A DNA stretch of 64,000 nt from Rubrivivax benzoatilyticus JA2 = ATCC BAA-35 (GTDB lineage: Bacteria; Pseudomonadota; Gammaproteobacteria; Burkholderiales; Burkholderiaceae_C). The stretch covers positions 36,815 through 100,814 of the forward strand of contig NZ_AEWG01000160.1 in assembly GCF_000190375.1 (NCBI RefSeq). The letters are read 5' to 3'. The translations under genes were made by a program, and so were the position numbers. Position 1 is the first letter of the stretch, and every line of letters begins with the position of its first letter. Of the stretch, positions 1 to 11,629 are shown in pieces. Under the pieces are notes generated by a model that saw nothing but the letters and a program-made list of their open reading frames with translations, searched no databases and was not told the DNA's origin.

Positions 1-1410
1 GATCGAGCCTTCGCCGGTGATGCAGAAGACGTCGGACTCCGGCTTGGCGAGCTTGATGCCCATCGCGTACGGCAGGCCCACGCCCATCGTGCCCAGGCCG
101 CCGGAGTTGATCCAGCGCCGCGGCTCCTCGAAGCCGTAGAACTGCGCCGCCCACATCTGGTGCTGGCCGACGTCGGAGGTGATGTAGGCATCGCGGCCGC
201 GCGTCAGGCGGGCCAGCGTCTGCACCACCATCTGCGGCTTGATCACGTCATCGCTGGGCTCGTAGGCCAGGCACTCGCGCTTGCGCCACTCGTTGATCTG
301 GCCCCACCAGGAGGAGATCGCCACGGTGTCCGGACGGGCGTGCGACTCCTTGATCTGGGCGATCAGCTCCTGCAGCACGTCCTTGACGTCGCCGACGATC
401 GGGATGTCCACGCGCACGCGCTTGGAGATCGACGACGGGTCGATGTCGACGTGGATGATCTTGCGCTCGACCTGGGCGAAGTGCGCCGGGTTGCCGATGA
501 CGCGGTCGTCGAAGCGCGCGCCGACGGCCAGCAGCACGTCGCAGTGCTGCATCGTCATGTTGGCTTCGTAGGTGCCGTGCATGCCGAGCATGCCCAGGAA
601 CTTCGGGTCGCTGGCGGGAATCGCGCCCAGCCCCATCAGCGTGTTCGTCACCGGGAAGCCGAGCAGGTCGGCCAGCTGGCGCAGTTCGGCCGCGGCTTCG
701 CCGAGCACGACGCCGCCGCCGGTGTAGATGTACGGGCGCTTGGCCTGCAGCAGCAGCTGAACGGCCTTGCGGATCTGGCCGCTGTGGCCCTTGCGAACCG
801 GGTTGTACGAGCGCAGCTCGACGGTCTGCGGGTACTGGAACGGCGCGGTGTTCAGCGACACGTCCTTGGGCACGTCGATGACGACGGGGCCCGGGCGGCC
901 GGTGCGCGCGATGTGGAAGGCCTTCTTGATCGTCGAGGCCAGCTCGCGCACGTCCTTGACGAGGAAGTTGTGCTTGACCACCGGGCGCGTGATGCCGACG
1001 GTGTCGCATTCCTGGAAGGCGTCCATCCCGATCGCGGCCGTCGGCACCTGACCGGTGATGATGACCATCGGGATCGAGTCCATGTAGGCCGTCGCGATGC
1101 CGGTCACGGCATTCGTGACACCCGGGCCCGAGGTGACGAGGGCGACGCCGACGTTGCCGGTGGCGCGGGCATAGCCGTCGGCGGCATGCACCGCGGCCTG
1201 TTCGTGGCGTACCAGGACGTGCTGGATGCTGTCCTGCTTGTACAGCGCGTCGTAGATGTAGAGAACCGATCCGCCGGGATAGCCCCAGAGGTACTGGACC
1301 CCTTCGGCCTGCAGGCTGCGAACCAGGATTTCAGCGCCGTTGAGCACGGCGGGAGGAGAAGACGGTTGTGCCGAAGCGGCACGCTTGACTTCCGCGGCGG
1401 AGATGTCCAT
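1..1410 (-). CDS. ilvB: acetolactate synthase large subunit (partial, C-terminus outside window)
   Basis: Thiamine-diphosphate enzyme that condenses two pyruvates, or pyruvate with 2-oxobutyrate, in the first common step of branched-chain amino acid synthesis. The 470 visible codons start at the ATG ending at 1410 and run off the left edge, so roughly the last fifth of a ~570-590 residue protein is missing. The N-terminal TPP-binding domain shows GYPGG near residues 43-47 and the catalytic glutamate in [16 protein letters not shown] (Glu70). The edge of the window reads GEGSI, the start of the diphosphate/metal motif of the C-terminal TPP domain. The ~20 residues before the conserved core are Ala/Ser/Pro rich, so the true start could lie slightly further in. 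ilvH and ilvC usually follow in this order of bacteria but are not visible. Confidence 0.95.
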   Translation of the reverse strand, partial: MDISAAEVKRAASAQPSSPPAVLNGAEILVRSLQAEGVQYLWGYPGGSVLYIYDALYKQDSIQHVLVRHEQAAVHAADGYARATGNVGVALVTSGPGVTNAVTGIATAYMDSIPMVIITGQVPTAAIGMDAFQECDTVGITRPVVKHNFLVKDVRELASTIKKAFHIARTGRPGPVVIDVPKDVSLNTAPFQYPQTVELRSYNPVRKGHSGQIRKAVQLLLQAKRPYIYTGGGVVLGEAAAELRQLADLLGFPVTNTLMGLGAIPASDPKFLGMLGMHGTYEANMTMQHCDVLLAVGARFDDRVIGNPAHFAQVERKIIHVDIDPSSISKRVRVDIPIVGDVKDVLQELIAQIKESHARPDTVAISSWWGQINEWRKRECLAYEPSDDVIKPQMVVQTLARLTRGRDAYITSDVGQHQMWAAQFYGFEEPRRWINSGGLGTMGVGLPYAMGIKLAKPESDVFCITGEGSI

Positions 1411-1641
1411 TTCCGAACCTTTGCGAATTTCTCTGACGAAAATCCATCGGTGCCCCTCCTCGCGCCCTCGTGAGGCGGATTCGGAACTGCGCGCGGTCTG
1501 GGAACTGCCGTCCGGGTCGGACGGCGAGCGAGACCAAAAGAGCGTTGTGCGACCGGGGATTATGCACCGGCGCCGGGCGTCGCCCCGCCAAGGTGCCCGC
1601 CGCGGGCCCCGCGTGCATAATGCGCCGCGCCCGAAACCGGG
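1411..1641. promoter_or_regulatory. divergent control region between ilvB and the sigma factor gene
   Basis: This 231-base gap separates ilvB (leftward) from the ECF sigma gene (rightward). Two CATAAT-like hexamers are present, one on the minus strand near 1557-1562 and one on the plus strand at 1616-1621. Each is a possible -10 box for its own gene, but neither has a convincing TTGACA partner at 16-18 bases. I saw no obvious branched-chain-rich leader peptide that would mark a classical ilv attenuator. Confidence 0.35.
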
Positions 1642-2229
1642 GTGCAGAACCCCGTCCGCGCGTTGGCTTCCGACAAAGAACTTTCCGATTTCCTCAAGAG
1701 CGTCGAGAGGCGCGCGTTCAAGCGCGCCGCCTTCGCCGTGCGCGACGAGGACGCGGCGCTGGACATCGTGCAGGACTCGATGATCCGCCTGGCCGAGAAG
1801 TACGCCGAGCGGCCCGCGGCGGAGTTCCCGATGCTCTTCCAGCGCATCCTGTCGAACGCGACGATGGACTGGTTCCGTCGCCAGAAGGTGCGCAACGCGG
1901 TCATCCAGAACCTCTCGGACTTCGAGGGCGAGGACGGGGACGGCGACTTCGACCTGCTCGAGACGCTGCAGGTCGTCGAGGACACCCTGGGCACCGAGAG
2001 TGCCGCCGAATCGGTGTCGCGGGACCAGATCTTGCGTCTCATCGAGCACGAAGTGGCCGGCCTGCCCGACCGTCAACGCGAAGCCTTCCTGCTGCGTTAC
2101 TGGGAGGAGTTCGACGTGGCCGAGACCGCGGCGGCGATGGGCTGCTCCGAAGGCAGCGTCAAGACCCATTGTTCCCGTGCGGTCCACTCGCTGGCCAAGG
2201 CCCTCCGACTCAAGGGAATCGCGCCATGA
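1642..2229 (+). CDS. RNA polymerase sigma factor, ECF family
   Basis: A 195-residue sigma70-family factor of the extracytoplasmic-function type. Region 2 lies around residues 25-85 ([16 protein letters not shown], then a [11 protein letters not shown] stretch typical of 2.4). Region 4 lies around 135-190 and contains [17 protein letters not shown] and a helix-turn-helix ending in EGSVKTH. An acidic linker ([13 protein letters not shown]) joins them. I chose the GTG at 1642; no ATG lies close upstream in frame. The stop overlaps the start of the next gene (ATGA), so the sigma factor is translationally coupled to a small membrane protein and a secreted DUF3106 protein. That arrangement recurs in Burkholderiales and suggests that the partner proteins control the sigma factor. 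Confidence 0.9.
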   Translation: MQNPVRALASDKELSDFLKSVERRAFKRAAFAVRDEDAALDIVQDSMIRLAEKYAERPAAEFPMLFQRILSNATMDWFRRQKVRNAVIQNLSDFEGEDGDGDFDLLETLQVVEDTLGTESAAESVSRDQILRLIEHEVAGLPDRQREAFLLRYWEEFDVAETAAAMGCSEGSVKTHCSRAVHSLAKALRLKGIAP

Positions 2230-2648
2230 CCCAAACCAGCTTCACCGACGCGGACGTCCTGCGCGCGCGCTTCGCGGCGCGCATCGCCGCCAGCCTGACC
2301 GAGCGTGCCGACGAGCTTCCGCACGACCTGACGGAACGCCTGCGCGTGGCCCGCGAGCAGGCGCTGTCCCGTGCGCGCGCCGTGCGCCGCGAGGTCGCGG
2401 CCGAGTCCGTGGTGAGCGTTGCCGGCGGCGCCGCCGCCCGGAGCGGGCCGCCGTGGTGGCAGCGGCTGGCCATCGTGCTGCCGCTGGTGATGCTGGTCGC
2501 CGGTCTGGTGCTGATCCGCGAGCACGACCTGCGCGAGCAGATCATGGCCGCCGCCGACATCGACTCCGTGCTGCTCGCCGACGACCTCCCGCCGGACGCC
2601 TACTCCGACCCCGGATTCGCCGAGTTCCTGAAGACGCAGCAACCGTGA
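2226..2648 (+). CDS. DUF3619 family single-pass membrane protein
   Basis: A 140-residue protein that starts inside the stop codon of the sigma gene. Residues 1-75 are charged and cytoplasmic-looking ([17 protein letters not shown]). One membrane helix spans about 81-97 ([17 protein letters not shown]), followed by a short acidic segment rich in Asp/Pro and ending [12 protein letters not shown]. Length, layout and position directly after an ECF sigma factor match the DUF3619 family of betaproteobacteria. The topology resembles that of anti-sigma factors, but I see no ZAS zinc motif, so an anti-sigma role is inference from context only. Confidence 0.8.
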   Translation: MTQTSFTDADVLRARFAARIAASLTERADELPHDLTERLRVAREQALSRARAVRREVAAESVVSVAGGAAARSGPPWWQRLAIVLPLVMLVAGLVLIREHDLREQIMAAADIDSVLLADDLPPDAYSDPGFAEFLKTQQP

Positions 2649-3352
2649 CCTTCCGCCCGGCCGTCATCGCCGCCCTCGTGATCGCGGCCGTGTTCGCCAC
2701 GGCCGCGCCGGCGCATGCGGCCGAGGCCGACCCGTCCTGGGCCCAGCTGTCGGCGGCGCAGCGGCGCGCGCTGGCACCGCTGCAGCAGGACTGGCCGAAC
2801 ATCGACTCGACCGGCAAGGAACGCTGGCTGAGCGTCGCCGCGCGTTTCCCCAAGATGAGCCAGGCCGAGCGCCAGCGCGTGCAGGAGCGCATGGCGGCGT
2901 GGACCCAGATGACGCCGTCGGAGCGTGCCCGCGCGCGGCTGCAGTTCCAGCAGGTGCGCCAGCTCTCGGCCGAGGACCGCCAGGCCCGCTGGGACGCCTA
3001 CAGGGCGCTGCCCGACGACCAGCGCAAGCAGCTCGCCGAACGCGCCGTGCCGCCCAAACGCACGCCCTCGCGTGTGCGTGAAGGCGACGACGAGGACGGA
3101 AAGCCCAAGCGCAACATCGTCACGTCGCCGCGCCCGCCGTCGCCCAAACCCGTCGCGCCGGCCGTCATCCAGGCCGCCCCGGGGGCGACGACGACGCTGA
3201 TCACCTCCCGCCCCTCCTCGCCTGCGCACCACCAGTCCGGGATGCCCAAGATCATCGCCACCGACGATTTCGTGAACCCGGTGACGATGCTGCCGCGCCG
3301 CGGCCCGCAGGGCGCTGCGGTACGCTCGCAGGCTGCCTCCGAACCGCGCTGA
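2645..3352 (+). CDS. DUF3106 domain protein, secreted
   Basis: A 235-residue protein with a GTG start overlapping the preceding stop (GTGA). It opens with a signal peptide (hydrophobic VIAALVIAAVFATAAPAHA). The mature part has several repeats of a W..L...QR..L..L...W pattern (WAQLSAAQRRALAPLQQDW, then WLSVAARFPKMSQAERQR, then WTQMTPSERARARLQFQQ), which is the DUF3106 signature. The C-terminal third is Pro/Ser-rich and low complexity. The alpha-helical RxxxQ repeats resemble periplasmic stress sensors of the CpxP/ZraP kind. With the sigma factor and DUF3619 gene it forms a coupled three-gene unit, and a periplasmic sensing role is plausible but unproven. Confidence 0.8.
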   Translation: MTFRPAVIAALVIAAVFATAAPAHAAEADPSWAQLSAAQRRALAPLQQDWPNIDSTGKERWLSVAARFPKMSQAERQRVQERMAAWTQMTPSERARARLQFQQVRQLSAEDRQARWDAYRALPDDQRKQLAERAVPPKRTPSRVREGDDEDGKPKRNIVTSPRPPSPKPVAPAVIQAAPGATTTLITSRPSSPAHHQSGMPKIIATDDFVNPVTMLPRRGPQGAAVRSQAASEPR

Positions 3353-3361
3353 CCCGTCTCG

Positions 3362-3883
3362 ATGATCGTTCTGCCTCCCGCCGCGGGTGACCACCCGACC
3401 CCGGCGCTGATCCGCCGCCTCGCCTGTTTCGTCTACGAGGGCATCCTGCTCTTCGGTGTCGTGATGGCCGCCGGCCTCGTCTACTCGCTGGCCACCAACC
3501 AGCGCAGCGCGCTGCAGGGGCAGTTGGGGCTGCAGGTCTTCCTGTTCCTCGTCTTCGGCCTGTACTTCGTCTGGTTCTGGAGCCGCACCGGCCAGACGCT
3601 GGCGATGCAGACCTGGCACATCCGCCTCGTGCAGCGCGACGGCCAGCCGGTGAGCGTGGGCCGCGGCATCGTGCGCTACCTCGTCTGCTGGGTCTGGTTC
3701 CTGCCCTGGCTGGCGATCGCCCATTTCGCCGGCCTGCACAGCAACGGCCAGGTCTTCGGGCTGCTGACGCTGGGCATCGTCGTCTGGGCGGCCTTGTCGC
3801 GGCTGCACCCGGACCGCCAGTTCTGGCACGACGCGCTCTGCGGCACGCGGCTCGTCGCGTGGCGTGCCAAGTCCAAGGACTGA
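3362..3883 (+). CDS. RDD family integral membrane protein
   Basis: A 173-residue protein with about three to four membrane helices. The N-terminus carries the family's Arg in LIRRLACFVYEGILLF. A second conserved block is WSRTGQTLAMQTWHIRLV around residues 77-95, where the family keeps G(Q)T.GK....R.V. The end carries the FWHDALCGTRLV block, equivalent to the second conserved Asp region. RDD proteins are membrane proteins of mostly unknown function, some linked to ion transport. The gene lies nine bases after the DUF3106 gene and probably belongs to the same transcript. Confidence 0.85.
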   Translation: MIVLPPAAGDHPTPALIRRLACFVYEGILLFGVVMAAGLVYSLATNQRSALQGQLGLQVFLFLVFGLYFVWFWSRTGQTLAMQTWHIRLVQRDGQPVSVGRGIVRYLVCWVWFLPWLAIAHFAGLHSNGQVFGLLTLGIVVWAALSRLHPDRQFWHDALCGTRLVAWRAKSKD

Positions 3884-3887
3884 GCCC

Positions 3888-4298
3888 ATGGATCCCGGCA
3901 GCCCGCCGCCGCGGGGCGGCCAGGCGAACCCGCACAAGGGACGCACCGGCCTGGACCGCATCCGGCGCGCCGCCGGCTATTCGGCCGCAGGCCTGTCGGC
4001 CGCCTTCCGCGGCGAGAGCGCGTTCCGCCAGGAGGTCTTCGCCGCGGCACTGCTGCTGCCGGCGGCGTTCTGGCTCGGGCGCTGCTGGGTCGAGGTCGCG
4101 CTGCTCGCCGGCAGCGTCGTGCTGGTGCTGATCGTCGAGCTGCTGAACTCGGCGATCGAAGCCGTCGTCGACCGCGTCGGCTTCGAGCTGCACGAGCTGT
4201 CCAAGCGGGCCAAGGACCTGGGCAGCGCGGCGGTGATGCTGTCGCTGCTGCTCGCCGGCGGCATCTGGCTGGGAGCGCTGTGGCAGCGTCTGGCCTGA
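3888..4298 (+). CDS. dgkA: diacylglycerol kinase
   Basis: Small trimeric inner-membrane kinase that phosphorylates diacylglycerol released by membrane-derived oligosaccharide and lipid turnover. The 136-residue protein carries the family signature [13 protein letters not shown] around residues 84-96 and three membrane helices. A basic N-terminal extension of about 15 residues makes it slightly longer than the 120-odd residues usual in enterobacteria. I used the ATG at 3888, four bases after the RDD gene stop; an upstream in-frame ATG at 3864 would overlap that gene. Confidence 0.9.
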   Translation: MDPGSPPPRGGQANPHKGRTGLDRIRRAAGYSAAGLSAAFRGESAFRQEVFAAALLLPAAFWLGRCWVEVALLAGSVVLVLIVELLNSAIEAVVDRVGFELHELSKRAKDLGSAAVMLSLLLAGGIWLGALWQRLA

Positions 4299-4311
4299 GA
4301 CAATCCGGGCC

Positions 4312-4914
4312 ATGAACGACATCGCGCCCCCGCCCCCCTTCACCGTCTGCGTCTACTGCGGCTCGCGCCACGGCCGGCGCAGCGCCTACACCGAAGCCGC
4401 CCGCGTGCTCGGCCGCTCGATCGGCGAACGCGGCTGGCAGCTCGTCTACGGCGGCGGCAAGGTCGGCCTGATGGGCGAGGTCGCCGACGCGGTGCTGGCC
4501 GCCGGCGGCCGTGTCGTCGGCGTGATCCCCGAGTCGCTGATGAAGCGCGAGGTCGGCCACCCCGGCCTCAGCGAACTGCACGTCGTGCCGACGATGCACA
4601 AGCGCAAGCAGATGATGGCCGAGCGCGCCGACGCCTTCGTCGCGCTGCCGGGCGGCATCGGCACGCTGGAGGAGCTGTTCGAGGTCTGGACCTGGCGCCA
4701 GCTGGGCTACCACGACCAGCCGATCGGCCTGCTCGACGTCGACGGCTTCTACGAGGGCCTGCTGGCCTTCATGCAACGCACCGTCGACGAAGGTTTTCTC
4801 TCGGAAGCCCAGCAGGCGGTGCTGCAGGTCGAGACCGACCCGCTGGCGCTGCTGGACCGGCTGGCGGCGCTGGCGCAGCGCGCCGGCGGCCCCGACCACT
4901 TCGGCCGCATCTGA
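4312..4914 (+). CDS. LOG family protein (cytokinin riboside 5'-monophosphate phosphoribohydrolase type)
   Basis: A 200-residue Rossmann-fold protein of the TIGR00730/LOG family, which hydrolyses nucleoside monophosphates to base and ribose 5-phosphate. Family motifs are intact: VYCGSR near residue 14, [10 protein letters not shown] at 46-55, the M.KRK block at 95-99 and the catalytic/binding loop PGGIGTLEE at 113-121. Substrate identity in bacteria is usually AMP or a modified AMP and cannot be read from sequence. A terminator hairpin follows. Confidence 0.9.
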   Translation: MNDIAPPPPFTVCVYCGSRHGRRSAYTEAARVLGRSIGERGWQLVYGGGKVGLMGEVADAVLAAGGRVVGVIPESLMKREVGHPGLSELHVVPTMHKRKQMMAERADAFVALPGGIGTLEELFEVWTWRQLGYHDQPIGLLDVDGFYEGLLAFMQRTVDEGFLSEAQQAVLQVETDPLALLDRLAALAQRAGGPDHFGRI

Positions 4915-4925
4915 GCCCTTGAACG

Positions 4926-4963
4926 ACAACGGGGCACTGCTCGCGCAGCGCCCCGTTGTTCTG
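4926..4963 (+). terminator. intrinsic terminator between LOG gene and glnB
   Basis: A perfect 10-bp stem (ACAACGGGGC at 4926-4935 with its complement at 4950-4959) closes a 14-base loop and is followed by a short T-containing tail. It sits between converging genes and could serve both. Confidence 0.75.
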
Positions 4964-4992
4964 GACAGCGCCCGGCCACGGCCGGGCCGACC

Positions 4993-5370
<378 letters not shown>

Positions 5371-7029
5371 TTAAGCACGGAACCTCGACGTGATGGGGTA
5401 ACGCCAGTCGCGTCCGAAGGCCCGATGGGTGATGCGGATGCCGACCGGCGCCTGACGCCGCTTGTACTCGTTGATCTTGATGAGCCGGGTGACACGTTCG
5501 ACGTCGGCACGCTCGAAGCCGGCGGCGACGATCTGCTCGACGCTCTGGTCGTCTTCCATGTAGCGCGCCAGGATCGCGTCGAGGACCTCGTAGGGCGGCA
5601 GGCTGTCCTGGTCGGTCTGGTCCGGGCGCAGCTCGGCCGACGGCGGGCGCGTGATGATGCGCTGCGGGATGACCTCGGCGCCTTGCGCGTTGCGCCAGTT
5701 CGCCAGGCGGTAGACCAGCGTCTTGGCGACGTCCTTGATGACCGCGAAGCCGCCGGCCATGTCGCCGTACAGCGTGCAGTAGCCGGTCGCCATCTCGCTC
5801 TTGTTGCCGGTGGTCAGCACGATCGCGCCGGTCTTGTTCGACAGCGCCATCAAGAGCGTGCCGCGGATGCGCGCCTGCAGGTTCTCCTCGGTCGTGTCCT
5901 CGGCCAGCCCGGCGAACTGCGGCGCCAGCGCGGTGCGGAAGGCGTCGAACATCGGCGCGATGTCGATCTCGTCGTAGCGCACGCCCAGGCGCGCGGCCAT
6001 GTCGCGCGCGTCGATCCAGGAGATGTCGGCGGTGTACGGCGACGGCATCATCACCGCGCGCACCTTGTCGGCGCCGAGCGCGTCGACGGCGACGGCCAGC
6101 ACCAGCGCCGAGTCGATGCCGCCGGACAGGCCGATGATCGCGCCGGGGAAGCCGTTCTTGCCGAGGTAGTCGCGCACGCCGGTGACGAGCGCGTCCCAGG
6201 CCTGGCGGTCGAGGTCGGGCGCTTCGGCGACCGGACCGACGGGGCGGGCGTCGGCGTCGAAGTCGACGACCAGCAGTTCCTCGGCGAAGGTCGCGGCCCG
6301 CGCCCTCACCTCGCCCGCCGCGTCGAGCGCGAACGACGCGCCGTCGAAGACGACCTCGTCCTGGCCGCCGACCAGGTGCGAGAACAGCAGCGGCAGGCCG
6401 ACGTCGCGCGCGCGCTCGGCCATGCGGGCCTGGCGTTCCTCGGCCTTGCCGAGGTGGAACGGCGAGGCGTTGAGCACGCACAGCACCTGGGCGCCGGCGT
6501 CGCGCGCCAGGCGCGCGGGCTCGTCGAACCAGGCGTCCTCGCAGATGACGACACCGAAACGCAGGCCTTCGCAATCGAAGACCAGCGGCGGCAGGCCGGC
6601 GTCGCGCCCGGAGGCGAAGTAGCGGCGTTCGTCGAAGACCTGGTAGTTGGGCAGTTCGCGCTTGCAGTAGGTGGCCTGCACGCGTCCCCCAGCCAGCAGC
6701 GAGGCCGCGTTGTAGCGCTGCTGCACGGTCACGGACTTGGTCCTAAGATCGCCGCGCTCGCCGAACTGGTGCGGGTGCCCGACGACCAGATGCAGCCCTT
6801 CGCAGTCCCGCAAAACATCGGCCAGCGCCGCCAGCGCGTCGGCGCAAGCCTGCATGAAGGCCGGGCGCAGCAGCAGGTCCTCGGGTGGGTAGCCGGTCAG
6901 CGCCAGCTCAGGGGCCAGCACCAGGCGCGCACCCTGCGCGTAGGCGCGGCGGGCGGCGTCTTCGAGGCGACGGGAGTTGCCGGCGAGATCACCGACGACG
7001 GCGTTGAACTGGGCCAGCGCGACCTTCAT
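5371..7029 (-). CDS. nadE: glutamine-dependent NAD+ synthetase
   Basis: Converts nicotinate adenine dinucleotide to NAD+ using ATP and glutamine. The 552-residue protein has an N-terminal nitrilase-type glutaminase domain with the catalytic triad visible as Glu41 (LAPELALTGYPPEDLL), Lys123 (YCKRELPNY) and Cys163 (VICEDAWFDEP). The C-terminal ATP-pyrophosphatase domain starts near residue 270, with the P-loop LSGGIDSAL followed by TGNKSE and the DLYGDMAGG-like CTLYGDMAGG block. Length is normal for two-domain NadE. glnB follows on the same strand and may share its transcript. Confidence 0.95.
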   Translation of the reverse strand: MKVALAQFNAVVGDLAGNSRRLEDAARRAYAQGARLVLAPELALTGYPPEDLLLRPAFMQACADALAALADVLRDCEGLHLVVGHPHQFGERGDLRTKSVTVQQRYNAASLLAGGRVQATYCKRELPNYQVFDERRYFASGRDAGLPPLVFDCEGLRFGVVICEDAWFDEPARLARDAGAQVLCVLNASPFHLGKAEERQARMAERARDVGLPLLFSHLVGGQDEVVFDGASFALDAAGEVRARAATFAEELLVVDFDADARPVGPVAEAPDLDRQAWDALVTGVRDYLGKNGFPGAIIGLSGGIDSALVLAVAVDALGADKVRAVMMPSPYTADISWIDARDMAARLGVRYDEIDIAPMFDAFRTALAPQFAGLAEDTTEENLQARIRGTLLMALSNKTGAIVLTTGNKSEMATGYCTLYGDMAGGFAVIKDVAKTLVYRLANWRNAQGAEVIPQRIITRPPSAELRPDQTDQDSLPPYEVLDAILARYMEDDQSVEQIVAAGFERADVERVTRLIKINEYKRRQAPVGIRITHRAFGRDWRYPITSRFRA

Positions 7030-7044
7030 CGACGGCTCCGCTGA

Positions 7045-8232
7045 ATGTCACGAGGGCTCACGGGACAGGATTATCACATCGGGGTCGAGGCCGACCCGGG
7101 ACGGCTGGACGCGCGGGCCTGGAACACGCTGCTCGACATGCAGCCCGCACCGACACCCTTTCTGCGCCACGAGTACCTCGCGGCATTGCACGCGTCGGCC
7201 AGCGCGGTGCCGGCCACCGGCTGGACACCCCGTTTCCTGACGCTGCACGACGCGGCCGGCGAACTGGCCGGCGCCGCGCCGCTGTACCTGAAGACCCATT
7301 CCTGGGGCGAATACGTCTTCGACTGGGCCTGGGCCGACGCCTACCGCCGCCACGGGCTGCGCTACTACCCCAAGCTGCTCGGCGCGGTGCCGTTCACGCC
7401 GGTGCCCGGCACGCGGCTGATGGCGCGCGACGAGCCGGCACGCGAGGCGCTCGTCGCCACGATCCGAGAGTTCGCCGACGAAGCCGGGCTGTCCTCGGCC
7501 CACGTGCTCTACGTCGACGACGCCGACCGCGCGGCCTTCGAACGCGCCGGCTGGATGCTGCGCGAGAACCTGCAGTTCCACTGGACGCGCGACGAAGCCG
7601 ACCCCGCGGCCGACTTCGACGCCCTGCTCGCCCGGCTGCAGCGCGACAAGCGCAAGAAGATCCAGCAGGAACGCCGCCGCGTCGCCGAACTCGGCATCGA
7701 GTTCAGCGTCCACGAGGGCGAGGCGATCGACACCGCGCTGTGGGACTTCTTCCATCGCTGCTACACGCTGACCTACGCGGCGCACCAGTCGACGCCTTAC
7801 CTGACACGCGACTTCTTCGCCCGCATGCAGGCGACGATGGCGCGCCACTGGCTGGTGTTCGTCGGCCGCCGCGACGGCCGGCCGGTCGCGGCCTCGCTGG
7901 TGGCGATCGACCGCGAACGCGGCGCCGCCTGGGGCCGCTACTGGGGCGCGGTCGAGCCGCTGCCCTTCGTGCACTTCGAGGCCTGCTACTACCAGCCGCT
8001 GGCCTGGTGCCTGGCCAATGGCTTCAGTCGCTTCGAAGGCGGCGCCCAGGGCGAGCACAAGATGGCCCGCGGGCTGCTGCCGGTGCGCACGAGCTCGGCG
8101 CACTGGCTGCGCGACGAACGTTTTGCCGGCGCGGTGGCCGAATTCCTCGCCCGCGAGGGCGAGGGCGTGGCGGCCTGGGAGGACGAGCTGCGCGAGCGCA
8201 GCCCGTTCAAACGCGGGGAACCCGAGGGCTGA
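7045..8232 (+). CDS. FemAB/GNAT-like N-acyltransferase (DUF482, COG3146)
   Basis: A 395-residue protein of the DUF482 group of the GNAT/FemAB superfamily. Recognisable pieces are PFLRHEYLAALHAS near residue 38, the KSHSWGEYVFDWAW-like KTHSWGEYVFDWAW segment near 88-101, LQRDKRKKIQQERRRV near 198-213, and the C-terminal WGRYWG...FEACYYQPLAWC and EGGAQGEHKMARGL blocks. The family is widespread in proteobacteria and is often called peptidoglycan biosynthesis-like, but its substrate is not established. It is transcribed away from nadE with only 15 bases between the two starts. Confidence 0.85.
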   Translation: MSRGLTGQDYHIGVEADPGRLDARAWNTLLDMQPAPTPFLRHEYLAALHASASAVPATGWTPRFLTLHDAAGELAGAAPLYLKTHSWGEYVFDWAWADAYRRHGLRYYPKLLGAVPFTPVPGTRLMARDEPAREALVATIREFADEAGLSSAHVLYVDDADRAAFERAGWMLRENLQFHWTRDEADPAADFDALLARLQRDKRKKIQQERRRVAELGIEFSVHEGEAIDTALWDFFHRCYTLTYAAHQSTPYLTRDFFARMQATMARHWLVFVGRRDGRPVAASLVAIDRERGAAWGRYWGAVEPLPFVHFEACYYQPLAWCLANGFSRFEGGAQGEHKMARGLLPVRTSSAHWLRDERFAGAVAEFLAREGEGVAAWEDELRERSPFKRGEPEG

Positions 8233-8249
8233 GCCCGCGCGCAGGACGC

Positions 8250-8792
8250 TCAGGCGCCCGGGTGTTCCTTGGCCCAGTTGGCCATGCCGGTGCGCACTTC
8301 CTCGCGCGCCGACTCCGGGCCTTCCCAGCCCAGCACCTTGACCCACTTGCCTTCCTCGAGATCCTTGTAGTGCTCGAAGAAGTGCTGGATCGCCTTCAGG
8401 CGCGCCGGGTTCAGGTCTTCCGGCTTCTGCCAGGACGAGTACAGCGACAGGATCTTGGCCGTCGGCACCGCCAGCAGCTTGTTGTCGCCGCCGGCTTCAT
8501 CGTCCATCTTCAGCACGCCGATCGGGCGGCAGGTGACGACCACGCCGGGGATCAGCGGCACCGGGGTGATGACGAGCACGTCCACCGGGTCGCCGTCGTC
8601 GGCCAGCGTGTTCGGCACGTAGCCGTAGTTGCACGGGTAGTGCATCGCCGTGCTCATGAAGCGGTCGACGAACAGCGCCCCCGAGTCGTGGTCGACCTCG
8701 TACTTGATCGGGTCGCCGTTCATCGGAATCTCGATGATGACGTTGAACTCGTCGGGCGCCTTGGCGCCGGGGGTCACGTTGTGCAGGCTCAT
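8250..8792 (-). CDS. ppa: inorganic pyrophosphatase, family I soluble
   Basis: Hydrolyses pyrophosphate released by biosynthesis. The 180-residue protein matches bacterial hexameric family I enzymes: an N-terminal [23 protein letters not shown] block, the active-site [10 protein letters not shown], the metal-binding [10 protein letters not shown] near residues 66-75, and the later [13 protein letters not shown]. It is divergent from the membrane pyrophosphatase gene 262 bases away. A minus-strand TAGAAT hexamer at 8853-8858 may be the -10 box of its promoter. Confidence 0.96.
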   Translation of the reverse strand: MSLHNVTPGAKAPDEFNVIIEIPMNGDPIKYEVDHDSGALFVDRFMSTAMHYPCNYGYVPNTLADDGDPVDVLVITPVPLIPGVVVTCRPIGVLKMDDEAGGDNKLLAVPTAKILSLYSSWQKPEDLNPARLKAIQHFFEHYKDLEEGKWVKVLGWEGPESAREEVRTGMANWAKEHPGA

Positions 8793-9053
8793 GCAACGGT
8801 CTCGGGCAGGAGGAGAAAAGAGAGGAGAGAGCGAGAGAAAGATCGGGGCGCGATTCTAGGCGCCACGCTTGCCCTCGCCTGACGCGCGACGGCCTTGACC
8901 CGGCTCAGGCAGGCACTCGGACATAGGAAAACCCCCAACCGAGCGTGATAGCCTTCACATAGCATGCCGCGCCAGCCGGCCCGAAGCGCCCGGGCGGCGT
9001 GCAGGAGATAGAGAGAAGAGACTAGGCCCGAACGAGAGGAAGGAGCTCTTTCC
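8793..9053. promoter_or_regulatory. divergent region between ppa and hppA
   Basis: A 261-base gap between two divergent pyrophosphatase genes. The minus-strand TAGAAT at 8853-8858 is a candidate -10 for ppa. A plus-strand TTGACC near 8894 could be a -35 for hppA, but no good -10 lies at 17 bases. The last 50 bases before hppA are purine-rich (AGAGGAAGGAGC) and contain the ribosome binding site. Confidence 0.35.
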
Positions 9054-11225
<2,172 letters not shown>

Positions 11226-11247
11226 GCTCGCGGTCTTTCCCGCACGT

Positions 11248-11277
11248 GCCGGCGCCCTCGGGGCGCCGGCCTTTTTT
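11248..11277 (+). terminator. intrinsic terminator of hppA
   Basis: A 10-bp GC stem (GCCGGCGCCC at 11248-11257, complement at 11261-11270) with a three-base loop, then T6 at 11272-11277. Confidence 0.9.
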
Positions 11278-11280
11278 CCG

Positions 11281-11553
11281 ATGTCCGAGAAGCCTCCCGA
11301 GGTCGCCCCCGAGCTGCCGCGATTCCGCCCGATCCCGCGCCGGCGCCGGCTGCTGCTCGTCGCGCTGGCGATCGCGACCGCGATCACGGTCGTGTCGATG
11401 CTGCTGGACCCGCCCGGCCGCCCCGAACACCCGCGCGACACCCAGGTGCGCGAATGCCCGACCGGCCGCGGCGTCAACTGCGTCGGCGGCAAGGCCCAGG
11501 TGCTGCTGCTGGCCCCCGACGCGCCGAGCGCTGCCGCCTCCGCTGCACGCTGA
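11281..11553 (+). CDS. hypothetical single-pass membrane protein
   Basis: A 90-residue reading frame with basic N-terminal half (RRRR near 20-23), one hydrophobic helix around 24-42 (LLLVALAIATAITVVSML) and a short periplasmic-looking tail with two Cys (CPTGRGVNC). I do not recognise the family. It begins three bases after the T-run of the hppA terminator and has no visible ribosome binding site. It is therefore either leaderless, translated from read-through, or not a gene. Codon use (strong GC3) is like its neighbours. Confidence 0.45.
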   Translation: MSEKPPEVAPELPRFRPIPRRRRLLLVALAIATAITVVSMLLDPPGRPEHPRDTQVRECPTGRGVNCVGGKAQVLLLAPDAPSAAASAAR

Positions 11554-11629
11554 GCCGCTGCGTGCTCCAGGTCACCGACACGCCGGCCGCAGCCGTGTGC
11601 AATGCCGGCATCGCCCTGCCCGCCTCCCG

